NCBI RefSeq assembly: GCF_938015785.1
Contig: NZ_CALLWC010000010.1
Coordinates: forward strand, 37,074 to 101,073
Length of the DNA: 64,000 bases
Reading direction: 5' to 3'
From: an uncultured Campylobacter sp.
Lineage (GTDB): Bacteria > Campylobacterota > Campylobacteria > Campylobacterales > Campylobacteraceae
Translations under genes and position numbers: made by a program
The notes under the pieces: model-generated
Told to the model about the DNA's origin: nothing
The model's database searches: none
Seen by the model: only the letters and a program-made list of their open reading frames with translations
Part shown: in pieces, positions 36,802 to 46,004 of the stretch
Numbering within the stretch: position 1 is the first letter of the stretch
Layout: the number at the start of each line of letters is the position of its first letter

Positions 36802-37524
36802 TTAATAATACGTAAATGGATTTTTTTGCTCGCTTATTATAACTTCAATTTCGCTTTTTTGCAAGAAAGGTGCGAGCGCGCGCCCAAAATAGCGCTCACT
36901 TTCAAAATGGTTTATGTCGATCAAACTCATGCCGTTTTCTAAATTTTGAAGCGCCGTGTGATATTTTATATCGCCCGTGATAAAGCAATCCACGCCCAAG
37001 CTTTGATTTAGTTCGCTCCCACTACCGGTGCAAAGCGCGATATTTCGGATGAAATTTTTCGTCTTTACGGCGCGCAGGTGCTCGATGCCAAGCTTGCGTT
37101 TTATATCCGCGCACAGAGCCTCAAAGCTCAAATCCGCGCGCATGAAAATCAAAAATTCCCGCTCGTCCGTAATTTCAAATTTTAAAATTTCGCGCGCTAC
37201 GAATCCGTTTAAAACGTGCTTGTCAAAGTTCGTATGCATCGCGATAAGCGAGATATTTTTGCGGATCATCTCATAGATCAAATTTGCAGGATATAGCTGC
37301 GGATCGAGCGATTTTAGCGGACTGAAAATCAGCGGGTGGTGGACCACGAAAAGAGAGCCCGCCTCTGCCTCGCGCACCAGCTCGCTAGTAACGTCGAGGC
37401 TTAGATAGATTTTTGAAATTTCATCATCCAAGTTTCCAAGCATTAGCCTGCTATTATCCCACGTCTCTGCGTCGCAAAAGGGCGCGGCGGCGTTTAAAAT
37501 TTCATAAATTTCGCCAGTTTTCAT
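36802..37524 (-). CDS. Nif3-like dinuclear metal-centre protein
   Basis: A hexameric YbgI/Nif3 family member with a two-metal site. Ligand regions are visible: VVHHPLIF (HH), AMHTNFD and the C-terminal DCFITGDIKYHTAL...LIDINHFESE. Cyclohydrolase and other roles have been suggested for members, without agreement. The gene is 5 bp after glyQ and shares its strand, so it is probably expressed with glyQ and the zinc-ribbon gene. Confidence 0.9.
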   Translation of the reverse strand: MKTGEIYEILNAAAPFCDAETWDNSRLMLGNLDDEISKIYLSLDVTSELVREAEAGSLFVVHHPLIFSPLKSLDPQLYPANLIYEMIRKNISLIAMHTNFDKHVLNGFVAREILKFEITDEREFLIFMRADLSFEALCADIKRKLGIEHLRAVKTKNFIRNIALCTGSGSELNQSLGVDCFITGDIKYHTALQNLENGMSLIDINHFESERYFGRALAPFLQKSEIEVIISEQKNPFTYY

Positions 37525-37529
37525 AAATT

Positions 37530-38579
37530 TTACTCTGCGCTTTTATCCGCTTTGTCTGCGGAATTTTGCTTGCCGCAAGCGTTTTTTAAATTTGCACTCG
37601 CGGAGGAAGCGGGCGTCGAGACAGCCCCTTTAACGCCGCACTTCTCGCTCTTTTTACCCTCATTTGCTGCGTCACCGTCTTTGCCGCCTTTTTTATCGCT
37701 GCACGCCGCAGCGTCCAGCTCGGCGACATATTTTTGCGGATTTGCATAGCAAAGCGCGCAGTTTTTGGCAAGATCGCGGATCTTTAAAATATAATCCTGC
37801 CTCTGCGTAACTGAGATCGCTCCGCGCGCGTCAAGAACATTGAACGTGTGCGCCGCGAGCATGCAGTAATCATACGCGGGAAGCGCCAGGCCGTGCTTTA
37901 GGATGCTTTTGCACTCGCCGAAGCAGTTTTCAAACTGATTAAAAAGCATCGCGGTGTCCGCAAGCTCGAAGTTGTATTTACTAAACTCAAACTCGCCCCT
38001 TTTATGCACGTCGCCGTAGGTTACGAGCCCCGCCTTGTCGTCCCAGACGATGTCGTAAACGTCGTCTTTGTTTTGCAGATACATCGCCAAGCGCTCAAGC
38101 CCGTAGGTGATCTCGCCGCTTATGAGCTCGCACGTGATGCCGCCTACTTGCTGAAAATATGTAAACTGCGTCACCTCCATGCCGTCCAGCCAAACCTCCC
38201 AGCCAAGCCCCCAGGCTCCCAGCGTCGGGCTCTCCCAGTTGTCTTCTACGAAGCGGATATCGTGACTTTTAAGATCCAACCCGAGCTTCTCTAGGCTTTT
38301 TAGATAGAGTTCTTGGATGTTGTCCGGGCTCGGTTTTAAGATCACCTGAAACTGATAATACGCGCCGAGGCGGTTTGGGTTTTCGCCGTAGCGCCCATCT
38401 GTTGGGCGACGCGAGGGTGCTACGTATGCCGCGCGCCAAGGTTTGCTTCCTAGACTGCGCAAAAAGGTAGCCTGATGATAGGTGCCTGCGCCCGCGGGCA
38501 TATCGTAGGGCTGAACGAGCAAGCAGCCCTGCTCGTGCCAGTAATTTTGAAGCGTCAAAATAATCTGTGAAAACGTCAT
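37530..38579 (-). CDS. glyQ: Glycyl-tRNA synthetase alpha subunit, with C-terminal extension
   Basis: The class-II catalytic subunit of the alpha2-beta2 glycyl-tRNA synthetase; glyS is not in the window. The family start [42 protein letters not shown] and [20 protein letters not shown] are intact. The core ends near residue 290 ([24 protein letters not shown]). A further 55-60 residues are Lys/Ala/Ser/Gly-rich low complexity ([20 protein letters not shown]), not typical of GlyQ. The extension follows the pattern of low-complexity insertions elsewhere in the window. Confidence 0.94.
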   Translation of the reverse strand: MTFSQIILTLQNYWHEQGCLLVQPYDMPAGAGTYHQATFLRSLGSKPWRAAYVAPSRRPTDGRYGENPNRLGAYYQFQVILKPSPDNIQELYLKSLEKLGLDLKSHDIRFVEDNWESPTLGAWGLGWEVWLDGMEVTQFTYFQQVGGITCELISGEITYGLERLAMYLQNKDDVYDIVWDDKAGLVTYGDVHKRGEFEFSKYNFELADTAMLFNQFENCFGECKSILKHGLALPAYDYCMLAAHTFNVLDARGAISVTQRQDYILKIRDLAKNCALCYANPQKYVAELDAAACSDKKGGKDGDAANEGKKSEKCGVKGAVSTPASSASANLKNACGKQNSADKADKSAE

Positions 38580-38605
38580 TTTTATCCTTTTATCGATATG
38601 TAAAT

Positions 38606-39081
38606 TTAAATTTTATCTTCCAAAGAGCTTTTCAAAGTCCGTTTTAAAAGCTCTTTGAAGTTTTGAGCTTTCAAAAAATTTCCAAATTTCAGCCAGTATT
38701 CGCCAGCTCTCGTAGGCTTGTTCGCAAAATCAAAAACCGCGTAATCGCCCGCTTCGACATGTAATTTTTCGCCGGTTTCATCGCGCTCATTTTTGTAGCA
38801 CTGATTTGCGGATTCGCAAGCTTCGTCGTGGCTTTCTTATGGTGCCCTTCCTTCGAGCAAGTGCCTATTAGCACGGAGTATTCGCCATGCGCGCCGTTTT
38901 CGTAGTCGTAATATGCGGCGTAAATTTCGTTTTTCTCGGCGCTGCTTCTGCTAGCGTTAAATTTTAAAAACTCGCCCCACAAATTTGCGATCACCCCTCG
39001 CCCACTCATCTCATCTGCGTTATTCGTGCGAGCCTTTAGCCCACAAATTTCAAAGCCTTCGCTCAATTTTAAAATTTTCAT
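38606..39081 (-). pseudogene. Frameshifted effector-binding (GyrI/AraC-effector type) domain protein
   Basis: Reading from the ATG at 39081, the first frame gives MKILKLSEGFEICGLKARTNNADEM...YYDYENGAHGEYSVLIGT. After about 38840 it turns into unrelated Lys/Thr/Ala-rich sequence. From 38838 a second frame continues NERDETGEKLHVEAGDYAVFDFANKP and ends EYWLKFGNFLKAQNFKELLK...SSLEDKI with TAA at 38606-38608. Joined, the two give about 158 residues, the usual size of stand-alone effector-binding domain proteins. One base is missing near 38838-38850. No long homopolymer is present, so phase variation is unlikely; it is a recent mutation or a sequencing error. Confidence 0.7.
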
Positions 39082-39084
39082 AGA

Positions 39085-39585
39085 TTAATCTTCAAGCAGC
39101 ACTTCGATCTGCTCGGAGTCCTTTTTCAGAGCCTCCGCTTTTGCGGCGCGATCCGCCTTTAGCTTCGAGCTTAGCACTTCGTCGCTTAGGGCTAAAATTT
39201 GCACCGCCAGATACGCCGCGTTTTTCGCTCCCGCCTTTCCGATCGCAAGCGTCGCGACGGGGATACCCGCAGGCATCTGCACGGTCGAATACAGCGCATC
39301 TACGCCGCTAAGCGCACTACCGCCGAGCGGGACGCCTAGCACCGGCTTGGTCGTATTCGCAGCGACCGCTCCGGCAAGATGCGCCGCCATGCCCGCCGCA
39401 CAGATGAAAACCTGTGCGCCCTTTTTCTCGGCGTCCGCGACGTATTTAGCCGTGCGGGCGGGGCTTCTGTGCGCCGAAGATACGATCATCTCGTACGCTA
39501 CGCCGAATTCATTTAAAATTTTAGCCGCCTCGTAAACGACCTCGTAATCGCTCTTTGAACCCATTATTATAGAAACAAATTTCAT
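39085..39585 (-). CDS. purE: N5-carboxyaminoimidazole ribonucleotide mutase
   Basis: Moves the carboxyl group in step 6 of purine synthesis. The 166-residue class-I PurE has SIIMGSKSDYEVV, VSSAHRSPARTAKY and ICAAGMAAHLAGAVAANTTKPVLGVP, all active-site loops. I use the ATG at 39585, with AAAGGAG upstream; its first bases overlap the stop of the U32 peptidase gene (ATGA). Coupling with a U32 peptidase is a known Campylobacter arrangement, though the biochemical link is unclear. Confidence 0.95.
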   Translation of the reverse strand: MKFVSIIMGSKSDYEVVYEAAKILNEFGVAYEMIVSSAHRSPARTAKYVADAEKKGAQVFICAAGMAAHLAGAVAANTTKPVLGVPLGGSALSGVDALYSTVQMPAGIPVATLAIGKAGAKNAAYLAVQILALSDEVLSSKLKADRAAKAEALKKDSEQIEVLLED

Positions 39586-40850
39586 TCTATCTCCTTTCTT
39601 AAAAAGCAAAACTCCGCGAGTTTCGCAGGCAGCTTAATCTCATTCAGATTGCCGCTGTGAATCTCACTAAATTCCTTACCGCTGCGGCTTTGCAGCTTCT
39701 TAAATTTTAAATATGGCTTTCCGTCAAGCTCAAAAATTTCGCCGATTTCATTATCGCAAGCGCAAATTTTAAAGCCGTGCGGAGCAAAAATTTCATACGA
39801 AACGCCTGGCAAAATTTTATCTTTGACGCTTATAAACTCGCCATCCTGCGAGATCGCACAGACCTGATGCGTACCAAGCTCGATGCTGCGGTCTAAATTT
39901 TGCGTATCCTCTCGCTCGTACGGGCGCTTTATCAAATATCCGTCGCTAAAGCCGCGGTTTTTAAGCGTCGCAATCTCGCGCTCGTAAACACGGGCCTCAA
40001 ATTTATCGCCCGCGGCATCGTCGATCGCCGCGCGGTAGGCATTTGTAGCGCATGCGACGTAGTATTCGCTCTTGGTGCGCCCTTCGATTTTGAAGCTATC
40101 GATCGCGCCCGTTTGCATGATCTTTTGCACGTGCGAAATGAGGCTAAGGTCCTTCGCGTTCATTACGAAAGTCCCCTCCCCCTCGCGCTCTTGTAAGCGG
40201 AAAAGCGCGCTGGTTTCGGGATTTTTCGCGTAAAGCTCGTAGTTAAATCTACAGTCGTTCGCGCAGCTTCCGCGGTTGCTGAAGCGTCCGCTTTGCACCG
40301 CGCTAACAAGACAGCGCCCGCTGTATGCGAAACACATCGAGCCGTGCACGAAAATTTCAATCTCGAGGTTCGGAATTTTTTCTTTAATCTCCACGGCGTC
40401 TTTGAGCGTCATCTCCCGCGCCGCGACGATGCGGACGGCGCCGAGCTCCGCCCAAACCTGCGCGTCGAGATAATTTAGCACGTTAGCCTGAGTAGAGACG
40501 TGAATCGGAATCTCAGGCGCTACGGCTCGCGCGAGGCTCGCAACGCCTAAAGTGGCGATTAAAATTCCATCCACGCGCAGATCGCGAAGAAATTCCAAAT
40601 GCCTTTCGATGTTTCCTAGCTGGCCGTTGGTCGCAAAGCCGTTTACGGTCGCGTAGAGCTTCTTACCGCGCTCGTGCGCGTACGCGACGCCTTCTGCAAA
40701 GCTTTCTTTGCTAAATTCCTTCGCGCTTCGCTGGCGCAGCGAAAATGAGCCCGTGCTTGCATACACGGCGTCCGCGCCGTACGCGAGGGCGATTTTTAGT
40801 TTCGTTAAATTCCCAGCAGGAGCTAAGAGTTCGGGTTTTTTCAAATACAT
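39582..40850 (-). CDS. U32-family peptidase / tRNA hydroxylation-type protein
   Basis: The 422-residue protein carries the U32 signature EIFVHGSMCFAYSGRCLVSAVQSGRFSNRGSC and a further Cys in ANDCRFNY, probably an Fe-S site. The N-terminal part is a TIM barrel (PELLAPAGNLTKLKIALAYGADAVY), and DSFKIEGRTKSEYYVA is a conserved central element. Family members include TrhP and RlhA, which take part in RNA hydroxylation, and older collagenase annotations. Which applies is not clear here. Confidence 0.9.
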   Translation of the reverse strand: MYLKKPELLAPAGNLTKLKIALAYGADAVYASTGSFSLRQRSAKEFSKESFAEGVAYAHERGKKLYATVNGFATNGQLGNIERHLEFLRDLRVDGILIATLGVASLARAVAPEIPIHVSTQANVLNYLDAQVWAELGAVRIVAAREMTLKDAVEIKEKIPNLEIEIFVHGSMCFAYSGRCLVSAVQSGRFSNRGSCANDCRFNYELYAKNPETSALFRLQEREGEGTFVMNAKDLSLISHVQKIMQTGAIDSFKIEGRTKSEYYVACATNAYRAAIDDAAGDKFEARVYEREIATLKNRGFSDGYLIKRPYEREDTQNLDRSIELGTHQVCAISQDGEFISVKDKILPGVSYEIFAPHGFKICACDNEIGEIFELDGKPYLKFKKLQSRSGKEFSEIHSGNLNEIKLPAKLAEFCFLRKEIE

Positions 40851-40915
40851 TCCTAGTGATTTTTTAAGCGCGATTTTACTACAATTTAGCCAAAATTTTA
40901 TTTAAGGAGCAGTTG

Positions 40916-41704
40916 ATGCGAGCCGATCTGCACAACCACACCTATCTTTGCAACCACGCTAACGGCGAGCCGCGACAGTATTTGGAAGCAGCGATCGCAC
41001 GAGGCATAGAAATTTTCGGCTTTGCGGATCACGCGCCGATGAACTTCGATCAAAAATACCGAATGAGCTTCGAGCAGATGGAGCTTTACGAGCAGATGAT
41101 TAGGGGTCTGCGGGACGAGTTTAGCGGGCGGATCGACGTGCGGCTCGGATATGAGGTCGATTTTATGACGAAAAAAGAGCTAATGGATGAGCGGATTTTC
41201 GCGCGCGAAGTTGATTATCTCATCGGCTCGGTGCATTTTTTAAACAACTGGGGCTTTGATAACGAGGAATTTTTAGATCAGTGGAGCGGGCGCGAAATAG
41301 ACGACGTTTATCGAGAATACTTTGCGCTGATCTGCGCGCTGTGCAGAAGCGGAAAATTCGACATTTTAGGGCATATGGATCTGATTAAAATTTTTAAATT
41401 TACTCCGAAAAAAGATATCAAAGTTTTAGCAGGCGGCGCGATAAATGCGATCAAAAAAAGCGGCATCGTCGTGGAGCTAAACTCCGCGGGGCTTCGCAAG
41501 CCCGCGAATGAAATTTATCCAAGCGACGCGCTTTTGGCTATGCTAGCGGATGCGGACGTGCCGATCACGCTTAGCTCGGACGCGCATTCGGTAGCTCAAG
41601 TGGCGCTAAATTACGATAAAATTTACGCCAAAGCGCGCGAGTTCGGCTACGAGCGGATCGCAGTTTTCAAAAATCGCGAGCGGCAGTTTGTAAGTCTGGC
41701 GTAA
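40916..41704 (+). CDS. PHP-domain phosphatase, histidinol-phosphatase-like
   Basis: A metal-dependent PHP hydrolase. The 262 residues have ADLHNHTYLCNHANG (first metal His cluster), GFADHAPM, LGYEVDF, GSVHFL, GHMDLIK and SDAHS, which together supply the trinuclear metal site. It resembles HisK-type histidinol phosphatases, so histidine synthesis is the best guess. I use ATG 40916 (AAGGAGC upstream) rather than the TTG at 40913. A TACAAT box lies about 35 bp before it. No other his gene is near. Confidence 0.85.
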   Translation: MRADLHNHTYLCNHANGEPRQYLEAAIARGIEIFGFADHAPMNFDQKYRMSFEQMELYEQMIRGLRDEFSGRIDVRLGYEVDFMTKKELMDERIFAREVDYLIGSVHFLNNWGFDNEEFLDQWSGREIDDVYREYFALICALCRSGKFDILGHMDLIKIFKFTPKKDIKVLAGGAINAIKKSGIVVELNSAGLRKPANEIYPSDALLAMLADADVPITLSSDAHSVAQVALNYDKIYAKAREFGYERIAVFKNRERQFVSLA

Positions 41705-41898
41705 ATTTTAACGGCAGCCGCTTTTAAATTTAAAAAGACGCGGCGGCGCGAAATTTTAAAATTTCAAAAGCTTCGGCGGCGCAAAATTTTAAAAATCACG
41801 GCGCGCAAAACGGCGCAGATAAAGTCGAATTTCAACTAAATAATGTTAAAATCCGCCGTTAAATTTAGCCCGAATACGGGCGGAAAAAAGGAAAAAAT

Positions 41899-43326
41899 AT
41901 GGGAAAATTTGTTAATGACGTGAAGGAATTTTTTAAATTTTGCGATGAAAACGAGGTCGAGTTCGTAGATTTCAGATTTACCGATCTAAAAGGCACCTGG
42001 CACCACGTCTCCTACAACTACAAGCGCCTGCCGAAGGACTTCGCCGACGGAATTCCATTCGACGCAAGCTCGGTAGCGGCGTGGCAGCCGATCGATAAAT
42101 CCGATATGATGCTAAAGCCCGACGTAGAAACGGCGTTTTTGGATCCGTTCACCGCGGACGTTACGATCATCGTCATCTGCAACGTTTACGACATCTATAA
42201 AAACGAGCTTTATGAAAAATGCCCGCGCTCGATCGCTAAAAAAGCCGAGCAGTTTCTGCAAACCACAGGCCTTGGAGACACCTGCTACTTCGGGCCGGAG
42301 AATGAGTTTTTCGTTTTCGACGACGTAAAGATCATCGACGATATGAACTGCGCGATGTTTAAGGTAGATACCGAAGAAGGGCATTGGAACAGCGGCAAAA
42401 ACTACAAAGACAGCTTTAACAGCGGCCACCGCCCGGGCGTAAAGGGCGGCTACTTCCCCGTCCAGCCAGTCGATTCGATGGTCGATCTGCGCGCCGAAAT
42501 GCTAAAGGTACTTGAGCAGATCGGGCTTGAGACCTTCATCTGTCACCACGAAGTAGCGCAAGGACAGGGCGAGATCGGCGTTAAATACGGCACTCTCGTC
42601 GAGGCTGCCGACAACGTGCAAAAATATAAATACGTCGTAAAGATGGTCGCGCACCTAAACGGCAAGACCGCGACCTTTATGCCAAAGCCGCTCTACGGCG
42701 ATAACGGCAGCGGAATGCACGTGCATCAATCGATCTGGAAAAAGGGCAAAAACACCTTTTACAAAAAGGGCAACTACGCAAATTTAAGCGACGCGGCGAG
42801 GTGGTATATCGGCGGCGTGCTAAAGCATGCGCGCAGCGTCGCGGCGTTTACGAATCCTAGCACCAACAGCTACAAGCGCCTAATCCCCGGCTTTGAGGCG
42901 CCGTCCATTCTAACTTATTCGAGCCAAAACCGCTCCGCTTCGATCCGCATCCCTTACGGCAGCGGCGAGCACTCGGTGCGAGCCGAGATGCGCTTCCCAG
43001 ATAGCACCGCGTGCCCGTATTTGGCGTTTGCGGCGATGCTGATGGCCGGCATCGACGGTATCAAAAACAAAACCGAACCGGTCGGACCGATGGATGAAAA
43101 TTTATTCAAGCTGCACCTAGATGAGATCCGCGAGCGCGGTATTGAGCAGCTTCCGCACACGCTTCGCGGCAGCCTAGAAGCGGTAATCCGCGATAATGAG
43201 TATCTGCGCCCGATAATGAGCGAGCTTTTTATCGAGACCTATCAGCATTTTAAATTTGAAACTCAGGTTTGGCCTTACGAGGCGCGCCCTACGCCGTTTG
43301 AGTTTGCGACGAACTATTCGTGCTAA
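41899..43326 (+). CDS. glnA: Glutamine synthetase, type I
   Basis: Makes glutamine from glutamate, ammonia and ATP in a cytoplasmic dodecamer. The 475 residues contain [21 protein letters not shown], the metal site [24 protein letters not shown] and [18 protein letters not shown], and NRSASIRIP. At the position of the adenylylated Tyr in the NLYDLPPEE loop of enteric enzymes, this protein has Phe403 ([12 protein letters not shown]). Control by GlnE-type adenylylation is therefore not possible here. A good ribosome site (AAAAAAGGAAAA) precedes the ATG. Confidence 0.96.
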   Translation: MGKFVNDVKEFFKFCDENEVEFVDFRFTDLKGTWHHVSYNYKRLPKDFADGIPFDASSVAAWQPIDKSDMMLKPDVETAFLDPFTADVTIIVICNVYDIYKNELYEKCPRSIAKKAEQFLQTTGLGDTCYFGPENEFFVFDDVKIIDDMNCAMFKVDTEEGHWNSGKNYKDSFNSGHRPGVKGGYFPVQPVDSMVDLRAEMLKVLEQIGLETFICHHEVAQGQGEIGVKYGTLVEAADNVQKYKYVVKMVAHLNGKTATFMPKPLYGDNGSGMHVHQSIWKKGKNTFYKKGNYANLSDAARWYIGGVLKHARSVAAFTNPSTNSYKRLIPGFEAPSILTYSSQNRSASIRIPYGSGEHSVRAEMRFPDSTACPYLAFAAMLMAGIDGIKNKTEPVGPMDENLFKLHLDEIRERGIEQLPHTLRGSLEAVIRDNEYLRPIMSELFIETYQHFKFETQVWPYEARPTPFEFATNYSC

Positions 43327-43339
43327 GGCTAAATTTTAT

Positions 43340-43373
43340 GCCGCGCCGCCCGGTTTTTACGAGGCGGCACGGC
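43340..43373 (+). terminator. GC-rich hairpin after glnA
   Basis: GCCGCGCCGCC (43340-43350) pairs with GGCGGCACGGC (43363-43373) with one mismatch and a 12-nt loop, 14 bp after the glnA stop. There is no T-run downstream. Confidence 0.45.
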
Positions 43374-43456
43374 TACAGAGCTTTGGAATTTTAGAATTTT
43401 GCCGCGCGCGAGCTTTTAAAATTCCGTCGCGCGAACTGCGAACTTAAATACTGCCC

Positions 43457-44710
43457 GTGAAGCTTCAGCTCTTTTACCGAAAACGTGAAATTTTATACTT
43501 TCTGCTCATTTTGCTTGGAATTTTATCGCTAAATTTAGGTCTGAAATTTTATGAATTCCAAGAATTCCGCGAGAAAAACTACGCCTTTTACGACGCGCAA
43601 ATTTTAAACGCCTACGCCAAAACCAACGAGCGCGGCCGCACCTACACGGTGCTAAAGCTCAAAACGGCGTATTTCACCCTCTACACGACTGCCGGGCTCG
43701 AGCGGGAATTTCACCGCTTCGCGCGCGTAAATATCGGCATCGTAACCAAAAACGTAAAATTTTTAGATTTTTTAAAGCAGCGCTTTTACGCGCCAAATTT
43801 TAAAATTTCAGCTGAGACCGCGCCCTCTGGGGCAAAATGGCGCGCTATAGAATTCATTCGCGCCCAACACGAAGATGAGATGACGGCGGATCTTTACTCC
43901 GCGCTGTATTTTGTGACCGAAATTTCAAAACCGCTGCGCGCTAGCGTGACGAACTGGGGCATAGCGCACATCATCTCGATCAGCGGCTTTCATCTGGGCA
44001 TTATCTTTAGCACGGTCTTTCTGCTTGCAATGCCGATCTACCGCTATTTTCAGGATCGCTACTTTCCGTACCGCAGCGCTAAGCGCGATCTTAGCGTCTT
44101 TGTGATAGTGCTGATGAGCGGATATCTCTTTGTGCTTGATTTCACGCCGAGCTTTCTGCGCTCGCTTGCGATGTGCTGCGTGGGGTTTTACCTCGCGATG
44201 CGAAATTTCTACGTACTTAAATTTACAAACCTCTTCCTAACGATCGCGCTTCTGCTTGCGTTTTTCCCGCACTTAGCCTTTTCGATCGGATTTTATTTCT
44301 CCTGTCTGGGCGTGCTGTATATTTTCCTCTACCTGCACCACTTCGCGCCTAAATTTAAGCTCTGGCAGAACGTCATACTTTTTAACCTCTACGTTTGGCT
44401 CAGCATGAACGCGGCGGTATATTATTTCTTCCCGACCGCTTCGCTGCAGCAGCTTAGCGTAATGCCGCTGGGATACGTGTTCGTGATCTTTTATCCGCTA
44501 AGCATATTTTTGCATCTATTCGGGCTCGGCGGCGCGCTCGATACGCCGCTGCTTGCGTTTTTAAACTTTACTCTGCCGAGCTTTCAGGCGCAAATTCCGC
44601 CGCTTCTTTTCGCGCTCGCAAACATCTGCGCGCTTGCTGCGATAAAGCTTCGCTACGCAGCGCTTGGCTGCGCGATAATCGGAATTTCGCCGATATTTTT
44701 TATAACGTAG
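43457..44710 (+). CDS. comEC: ComEC/Rec2-type competence membrane protein
   Basis: Would form the inner-membrane channel for single-stranded DNA during natural transformation. The 417 residues show the competence-domain hallmark WGIAHIISISGFHLGIIFS, followed by six to eight hydrophobic segments (for example FVIVLMSGYLFVLDFTPSFLRSLAMCC). The N-terminal part (20-130) has one membrane helix and an OB-like soluble segment. It lacks the C-terminal metallo-beta-lactamase domain of Bacillus ComEC (about 750 aa), as in other Campylobacter versions. The start is a GTG (reads MKLQLFYRK). It is monocistronic or transcribed with the yciI-like gene. Confidence 0.87.
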   Translation: MKLQLFYRKREILYFLLILLGILSLNLGLKFYEFQEFREKNYAFYDAQILNAYAKTNERGRTYTVLKLKTAYFTLYTTAGLEREFHRFARVNIGIVTKNVKFLDFLKQRFYAPNFKISAETAPSGAKWRAIEFIRAQHEDEMTADLYSALYFVTEISKPLRASVTNWGIAHIISISGFHLGIIFSTVFLLAMPIYRYFQDRYFPYRSAKRDLSVFVIVLMSGYLFVLDFTPSFLRSLAMCCVGFYLAMRNFYVLKFTNLFLTIALLLAFFPHLAFSIGFYFSCLGVLYIFLYLHHFAPKFKLWQNVILFNLYVWLSMNAAVYYFFPTASLQQLSVMPLGYVFVIFYPLSIFLHLFGLGGALDTPLLAFLNFTLPSFQAQIPPLLFALANICALAAIKLRYAALGCAIIGISPIFFIT

Positions 44711-44789
44711 CGCGCGAAAATTCTAGCGGGAATTTTATCCGTTGGAATTTTATGCTAAAATCGCGCTTCAAATCTCACAAAGGATCAAA

Positions 44790-45080
44790 ATGTTTATTGC
44801 AAACCTCACCTATGTCAAGGACGCAAGCGAAGCGGACCGCTTTATCAACGAGCATAACGCGTTTTTGGATAAATTCTTCGCGGCGGATAAATTTATCTGC
44901 TCGGGGCGCAAAGTCCCTCGCACGGGCGGCATCATCTTAATCAACGCCAAAGACCGCGCGGAGCTTGATGAGATCATCGCGCAAGATCCGTTCTTTCAAA
45001 ACGGCGTCGCAAAATACGAGATCATAGAATTTGCGCCGACGAAATTTGCGCCCGAGTTTTGGCGACTTTTCGGCGAATAA
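44790..45080 (+). CDS. YciI-family protein
   Basis: A 96-residue ferredoxin-like fold protein. The pattern MFIANLTYVKDASEADRFINEHNAFLDKFFAADKFICSGRK...GGIILINAKDRAELDEIIAQDPF matches the YciI/YCII family, which includes dimeric proteins with a conserved His-Asp pair; the role is unknown. I place the start at ATG 44790, where AAAGGATC lies upstream; an in-frame extension to 44742 is unsupported. A GCTAAAAT promoter-like box lies about 35 bp before it. Confidence 0.83.
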   Translation: MFIANLTYVKDASEADRFINEHNAFLDKFFAADKFICSGRKVPRTGGIILINAKDRAELDEIIAQDPFFQNGVAKYEIIEFAPTKFAPEFWRLFGE

Positions 45081-45215
45081 AAGACGCGGGTTAAATTTTA
45101 AAATTTGCGTGCGAGATGAAATTTTGACCCGAATTAAAAGCCGAAACGCGGCGGCCAATTTAGATAAGCTTAAAACTGAAATTATGTAAAAACGGCTAAA
45201 TTTAAAGGAGATCGG

Positions 45216-45989
45216 GTGCTGATAAAACTACGGCTCGCAACGCCGCAAGATGCGGATGCGCTACTTGAAATTTACGCGCCCTACGTAAAGCAAACGGCGA
45301 TCAGCTTCGAATACGACGTGCCCAGTGCCGCGGAATTTGCGGAGCGCATCGAGCAGACGCTACATAGATACCCCTATCTGCTCGCTTACGTAAGCGATGA
45401 GGCGGCATGCGCGAACGACGAACGGAATGGAAATTTTAAAATTTCTGCGAGCGCGGCAGGCGCAGGGAATGAAATTCTGCCCGCAGACGAGGCGCGAAAT
45501 TGCGCAAGCGGTGCGGCGAAACAAAATAGCGCAAATTTAATCGTCGCAGTAAAACAAAGCGGCGCAAATTTAAAACACGGACAAATCCTCGGCTACGCCT
45601 ACGCTTCGGCTTTCAAAGAGCGAGCGGCATATGATTGGTCGACGGAAAGCTCCGTTTATGTATCACAAAACGTGCGCGCTCTGGGTATCGGCAGGCTGCT
45701 CTACGAGGCGCTACAACGCACACTCAAGGCTCAAAACATCGTAGATATGAACGCTTGCATCGCTTACGGGGATGACGAATATCTAAACGGCGCGAGCGTG
45801 CGATTTCACGAGCGTATGGGTTTTCGCTTCGTCGGCAGATTCGAGCGCTGCGCCTATAAATTCGGCCGCTGGTACGATATGGCGTGGATGCAAAAGCCGA
45901 TCGGCGAGCATCTGCAAAATCAGCCTGCGATGAGGCCTTTCGCGCGCTTTAGAGATGAAATTTGCGCGAGCGCGGGCATTGAAATTTAA
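45216..45989 (+). CDS. GNAT N-acetyltransferase (phosphinothricin-acetyltransferase-like) with insertion
   Basis: An acetyl-CoA-dependent amine acetyltransferase. The N-terminus LIKLRLATPQDADALLEIYAPYVKQTAISFEYDVPSAAEFAERI and later GYAYASAFKERAAYDWSTESSVYVSQNVRALGIGRLLYEAL (acetyl-CoA loop RALGIGRLL) match the Pat/YncA type. Between YLLAYVSDEA and GQILGYAYA the protein has about 58 extra Ala/Asn/Gly/Ser-rich residues (about 62-120); normally these strands join directly. The start is a GTG with AAAGGAGATC upstream. The substrate is unknown. Confidence 0.87.
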   Translation: MLIKLRLATPQDADALLEIYAPYVKQTAISFEYDVPSAAEFAERIEQTLHRYPYLLAYVSDEAACANDERNGNFKISASAAGAGNEILPADEARNCASGAAKQNSANLIVAVKQSGANLKHGQILGYAYASAFKERAAYDWSTESSVYVSQNVRALGIGRLLYEALQRTLKAQNIVDMNACIAYGDDEYLNGASVRFHERMGFRFVGRFERCAYKFGRWYDMAWMQKPIGEHLQNQPAMRPFARFRDEICASAGIEI

Positions 45990-46004
45990 TTTAAAGGAAA
46001 AACT

